In this document: in pieces, positions 36,748 through 39,982 of the stretch
Numbering within the stretch: the first letter of the stretch is position 1
Layout: each line of letters opens with the position of its first letter
Assembly (NCBI GenBank): GCA_029859805.1
Contig: JAOUCL010000010.1
Coordinates: 1 to 39,982 of the forward strand
Reading direction: 5' to 3'
Length of the DNA: 39,982 nt
Source of the DNA: Rhodospirillales bacterium
GTDB taxonomy: Bacteria; Pseudomonadota; Alphaproteobacteria; Kiloniellales; JAKSDN01
Translations under genes and position numbers: made by a program
The notes under the pieces: generated by a model
Database searches by the model: none
What the model was told of the DNA's origin: nothing
The model's input: only the letters and a program-made list of their open reading frames with translations

Positions 36748-37548
36748 ATGGCTTACGGGCTCGCCCTGATCACCGGTGCGACCAGCGGCATCGGCGAGAC
36801 CTTCGCCCGCGAGCTGCCGCGAACAACCGGCCTGCTCCTGACCGGCCGCGACGACGCGCGGCTGGCCGCCCTCGCCGAGGAGCTGGCCGAGCCGGGCCGC
36901 CAGGTCGAGACCCTGGCCGCTGACCTCGCCGGGGACGCCGGTCGGCAGGCGTTAATCGCACGCGCGGCCGAGCTGCCGATCGACCTGCTGATCAACAATG
37001 CGGGGCTCGGCTACTTCGTCCCCTTCGTCGACAACCCGGCGGAGCGCGAAGGCGAGATGATTCAGGTGAACTGCCTGGCGCCGGTGCTGCTGACCCGGGC
37101 GCTCCTGCCGGGCATGCTGGCGCGGGCGGCCGAGAGCGGCCGGCGGGCCGGCGTGATCGTCGTCGCCAGCACGGCCGCCTTCTACCCGCTGCCCGGGCTC
37201 GCCACCTACACAGCCACCAAGGCCTTCGATCTGTCCTTCGCCGAGAGCCTGGCCGGAGAGCTGCACGGAGTTCCGGTGGACGTGCTGGCGCTTTGCCCCG
37301 GACCAACGCACTCCAACTTCTTCGACCGTTCGGGATTGCCGAATCTGAAGCCCGCCGCCATGGCCAGCCCGCGCCAAGTGGTGCGCGAAGGCCTGGCGGC
37401 ACTCGGCCGGCGCACTGTCCATGTTGTCGGCAGCGCCAACCGGCTGGCGGCCGCCGCGACCCGCCTGGCGCCCCGGCCCTTACTGCGCGCAGGCGCGCGC
37501 AGCACCATGCGGCGCTGGGGCAAGCGGCGCCGGGCAGGAGAGGTCTGA
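36748..37548 (+). CDS. short-chain dehydrogenase/reductase
   Basis: The 266-residue SDR starts at the ATG at 36748 with GAGG upstream. The cofactor motif TGATSGIG is at residues 9-16, NNAG at about 83-86 and the catalytic Tyr-x-x-x-Lys in GLATYTATKAF. A Ser-Thr pair (VVASTAAFY) precedes it. The tail is basic with Arg/Lys clusters, which may associate with membrane. The closest look is to the YqjQ/DltE-like SDRs; substrate unknown. It is followed 3 bases later by a methyltransferase, a pairing that suggests a shared lipid- or fatty-acid-related role, which is inference only. Confidence 0.9.
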   Translation: MAYGLALITGATSGIGETFARELPRTTGLLLTGRDDARLAALAEELAEPGRQVETLAADLAGDAGRQALIARAAELPIDLLINNAGLGYFVPFVDNPAEREGEMIQVNCLAPVLLTRALLPGMLARAAESGRRAGVIVVASTAAFYPLPGLATYTATKAFDLSFAESLAGELHGVPVDVLALCPGPTHSNFFDRSGLPNLKPAAMASPRQVVREGLAALGRRTVHVVGSANRLAAAATRLAPRPLLRAGARSTMRRWGKRRRAGEV

Positions 37549-37551
37549 GCC

Positions 37552-38598
37552 ATGGCTGGGCCGCCCCTCGCCCCACTGGCGCGGACCGCCTATGCGCTCG
37601 GACAAAGCGCGCGCGTCGGCCTGTTCTGGAGCCAGTACTGGCTGACCGCCCGGCTCACCAAGCCGGTCGAGGCGCCCCGTCCGATCGCCGGGCGATTCCC
37701 CGGGGCGCGGCGGGTCCGCGCCGATCTCCTCGAGCTTCTGATGCGGGACTGGCGCAACATCGAGGCCGGCCATTACCGAATGCCGCATGATCTGGCGGCG
37801 TCCCCCTTCAGGGCCCTGGCGGACGCCGGCAGGTATTTCGCCGATCTGCGGCAGGTGGAACGCCGGCGCCATGCCCGCGACGCCCGGGAGGTCCGGCGCG
37901 ACGGTCCGCCACAAGACGGCCTGCCGTCCTACTACCTGCAGAATTTCCACTACCAGACCGACGGCTACCTGAGCCGGCGCTCGGCCGAGCTCTATGATCA
38001 TCAGGTCGAGGTGCTGTTCGGCGGCGGCGCCGACGCCATGCGCCGACAGGCTCTGGTGCCGCTCTACCACTTTCTCGAGGGGCGGCGAAGCGCAGACACC
38101 CGGCTAGTCGACCTGGCCTGCGGGACCGGACGGTTTCTCACCTTCGTCAAGGACAACTATCCGCGCCTCGAGATCACCGCGCTCGACCTCAGCCCGGCCT
38201 ACCTGGCCAAGGCGCGGGAGCTGCTGAGCCCCTGGCGCCGCGTCGATTTCATCGAAGCGCCGGCCGAGGCGACTGGTCTTCCGGATGGCAGCTGCGACGT
38301 CGTCACGTGCATCTATCTGTTCCATGAGCTGCCCCGGGGCGTACGCCGGCGCGTCGCCCGGGAGATCGCGCGCATCCTGAGGCCGGGCGGAAAGCTCATC
38401 TTCCTGGACTCGCTTCAGCTCGGCGACGAGCCGGATTACGACGGCCTGCTGGAGTATTTCCCGGTGGCCTTTCACGAGCCCTATTACGCGGACTACATCC
38501 GCCAGGATCTGCCGGCCGCCTTCGCCGCCGCAGGGCTCACCCTGGAGCAGGTAGAGCGGGTCTATCTGTCGCGCCTGATGGTGCTCGCCAAGCCCTGA
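37552..38598 (+). CDS. class I SAM-dependent methyltransferase with N-terminal extension
   Basis: The 348-residue protein has a class I methyltransferase domain in its C-terminal part, with motif I RLVDLACGTGRFLTFVKDNY at about 184-203, ITALDLSPAYLAKARELL, CDVVTCIYLFHELPRG and ILRPGGKLIFLDS. The first 170 residues are an unusual Arg-rich helical region (LLELLMRDWRNIEAGHYRMP, LPSYYLQNFHYQTDGYLS) seen in uncharacterised alphaproteobacterial methyltransferases. Start 3 bases after the SDR stop implies one transcript. Substrate unknown. Confidence 0.85.
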   Translation: MAGPPLAPLARTAYALGQSARVGLFWSQYWLTARLTKPVEAPRPIAGRFPGARRVRADLLELLMRDWRNIEAGHYRMPHDLAASPFRALADAGRYFADLRQVERRRHARDAREVRRDGPPQDGLPSYYLQNFHYQTDGYLSRRSAELYDHQVEVLFGGGADAMRRQALVPLYHFLEGRRSADTRLVDLACGTGRFLTFVKDNYPRLEITALDLSPAYLAKARELLSPWRRVDFIEAPAEATGLPDGSCDVVTCIYLFHELPRGVRRRVAREIARILRPGGKLIFLDSLQLGDEPDYDGLLEYFPVAFHEPYYADYIRQDLPAAFAAAGLTLEQVERVYLSRLMVLAKP

Positions 38599-38611
38599 AG
38601 CAAACGCTATG

Positions 38612-38627
38612 TTAATCGCTCGGTAAC
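38612..38627 (+). promoter_or_regulatory. degenerate CtrA-like site before the response regulator
   Basis: TTAA-TCGCTCG-GTAAC has the right spacing and one mismatch to TTAA-N7-TTAAC. It lies 18 bases before the response regulator's start codon. Confidence 0.3.
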
Positions 38628-38644
38628 CGCATCGTTCTAGGCTG

Positions 38645-39064
38645 ATGGTCATGAGCCTGCACGAGCCAGCCCCGGAGCGCCAGTCTCTCCCGCCGACAGC
38701 GCACAGCGTGCTGATCGCCGACGACGACGACACGCTCCGGGAACAGCTCGCCACCTACCTCGATCGCCAAGGGATCCGCTGCCTCCTCGCCAAGGACGGC
38801 GCCGAGACCCTCGAGATTCTCGAGGCCCAGCGGCCCGAAGTCGTTCTGCTCGACGTCTGCCTGCCGGACATGAGCGGCCTCGAGATCGCCCGGCGCATCC
38901 GCCAGGCAACGCCCAGGCCCGAGGTCATCTTGATGTCCGGCTACGACGACGCCGTGAGCGAGGCCAAGCGGGCCGACCTCGAGGTCTTGATGGTGATCGA
39001 GAAACCGGTGCCGCTTTGGGCCGTCGCCCGGGCCCTCGACCAAGCCTTCGACCGGGCCGCTTAG
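38645..39064 (+). CDS. single-domain response regulator
   Basis: The 139-residue protein is one receiver domain without an output domain. The acidic pocket is Asp26-Asp29 in LIADDDDTL, the phospho-acceptor Asp70 in VVLLDVCLPDMSG, the switch Ser98 in ILMSGYDD and the conserved Lys120 in IEKPVP. Such proteins (CheY, DivK and CpdR are examples) act by protein contact. No kinase gene is next to it. ATGs at 38645 and 38651 are both possible starts, and neither has a strong ribosome-binding site. Confidence 0.9.
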   Translation: MVMSLHEPAPERQSLPPTAHSVLIADDDDTLREQLATYLDRQGIRCLLAKDGAETLEILEAQRPEVVLLDVCLPDMSGLEIARRIRQATPRPEVILMSGYDDAVSEAKRADLEVLMVIEKPVPLWAVARALDQAFDRAA

Positions 39065-39095
39065 CATCCGTCACGGGGTCGGAGCGGCCCCTCCG

Positions 39096-39982
<887 letters not shown>

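Overview
The window is a GC-rich, gene-dense stretch of bacterial chromosome. It most resembles an alphaproteobacterium of the Rhodospirillales type. Three things point there: the core gene orders dapF-mtaB-ftsY, ffh-rpsP-rimM-trmD-rplS-leuC...leuD-leuB...asd and sdhCDAB; a mesaconyl-CoA hydratase of the ethylmalonyl-CoA pathway; and TTAA-N7-TTAA motifs of the kind bound by the alphaproteobacterial regulator CtrA. No tRNA, rRNA, insertion sequence, phage gene or CRISPR array was seen. The lineage is inferred from gene content and not from any search.

Layout. 1-5400: a partial COG4091-type oxidoreductase, a small DUF6494 gene, a glycerophosphodiester phosphodiesterase, RecQ, an MECR-like reductase and a PaiB-like FMN protein. 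5479-8966: the sdhCDAB operon (minus strand) with a recognisable promoter. 8967-10163: about 1.2 kb without a convincing protein gene. It holds a cluster of DnaA-box-like sequences beside an AT-rich patch, a dense series of hairpins (several with the cUUCGg tetraloop on the plus strand), and a promoter-to-terminator unit that looks like a small RNA or a structured mch 3' region. 10164-12127: mch and a CitE-like CoA-ester lyase, translationally coupled. 12235-17400: pdxY, a CPA2/Kef antiporter, a GIY-YIG/DUF123 gene, asd, and two tiny secreted-protein-like genes, each with its own promoter-like sequence and terminator. 17507-23463: the leucine genes leuB, leuD and leuC, with two peptidoglycan genes (YcbK/DUF882 and a YcbB-type L,D-transpeptidase) between leuD and leuC. 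23576-27738: rplS, trmD, rimM, rpsP and ffh; rpsP carries a long 75-bp-repeat extension. 27898-29315: a lipoprotein, then a Cys-rich 92-aa protein coupled to a 45-aa membrane-like ORF, both facing a very AT-rich intergenic region with two perfect TTAA-N7-TTAA motifs. 29656-32677: dapF-mtaB-ftsY. 32683-39982: DUF6717, Nudix, a small secreted protein, a solitary mreB, pgk, an SDR/methyltransferase pair, a single-domain response regulator and a partial mmsA.

How the genes work together. Much of the window is central metabolism and growth machinery: the TCA cycle and complex II, leucine and lysine/aspartate-family synthesis, C2/propionyl carbon routes (mch, mmsA), SRP-mediated protein targeting (ffh, ftsY), ribosome and tRNA maturation, and cell-wall shaping (mreB, L,D-transpeptidase, dapF for meso-diaminopimelate). 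The least ordinary parts are the non-coding block at 9.0-10.1 kb, the putative CtrA-controlled small-gene pair at 28.9-29.46 kb, the tandem small secreted genes at 16.8-17.4 kb and the repeat-extended ribosomal protein S16.
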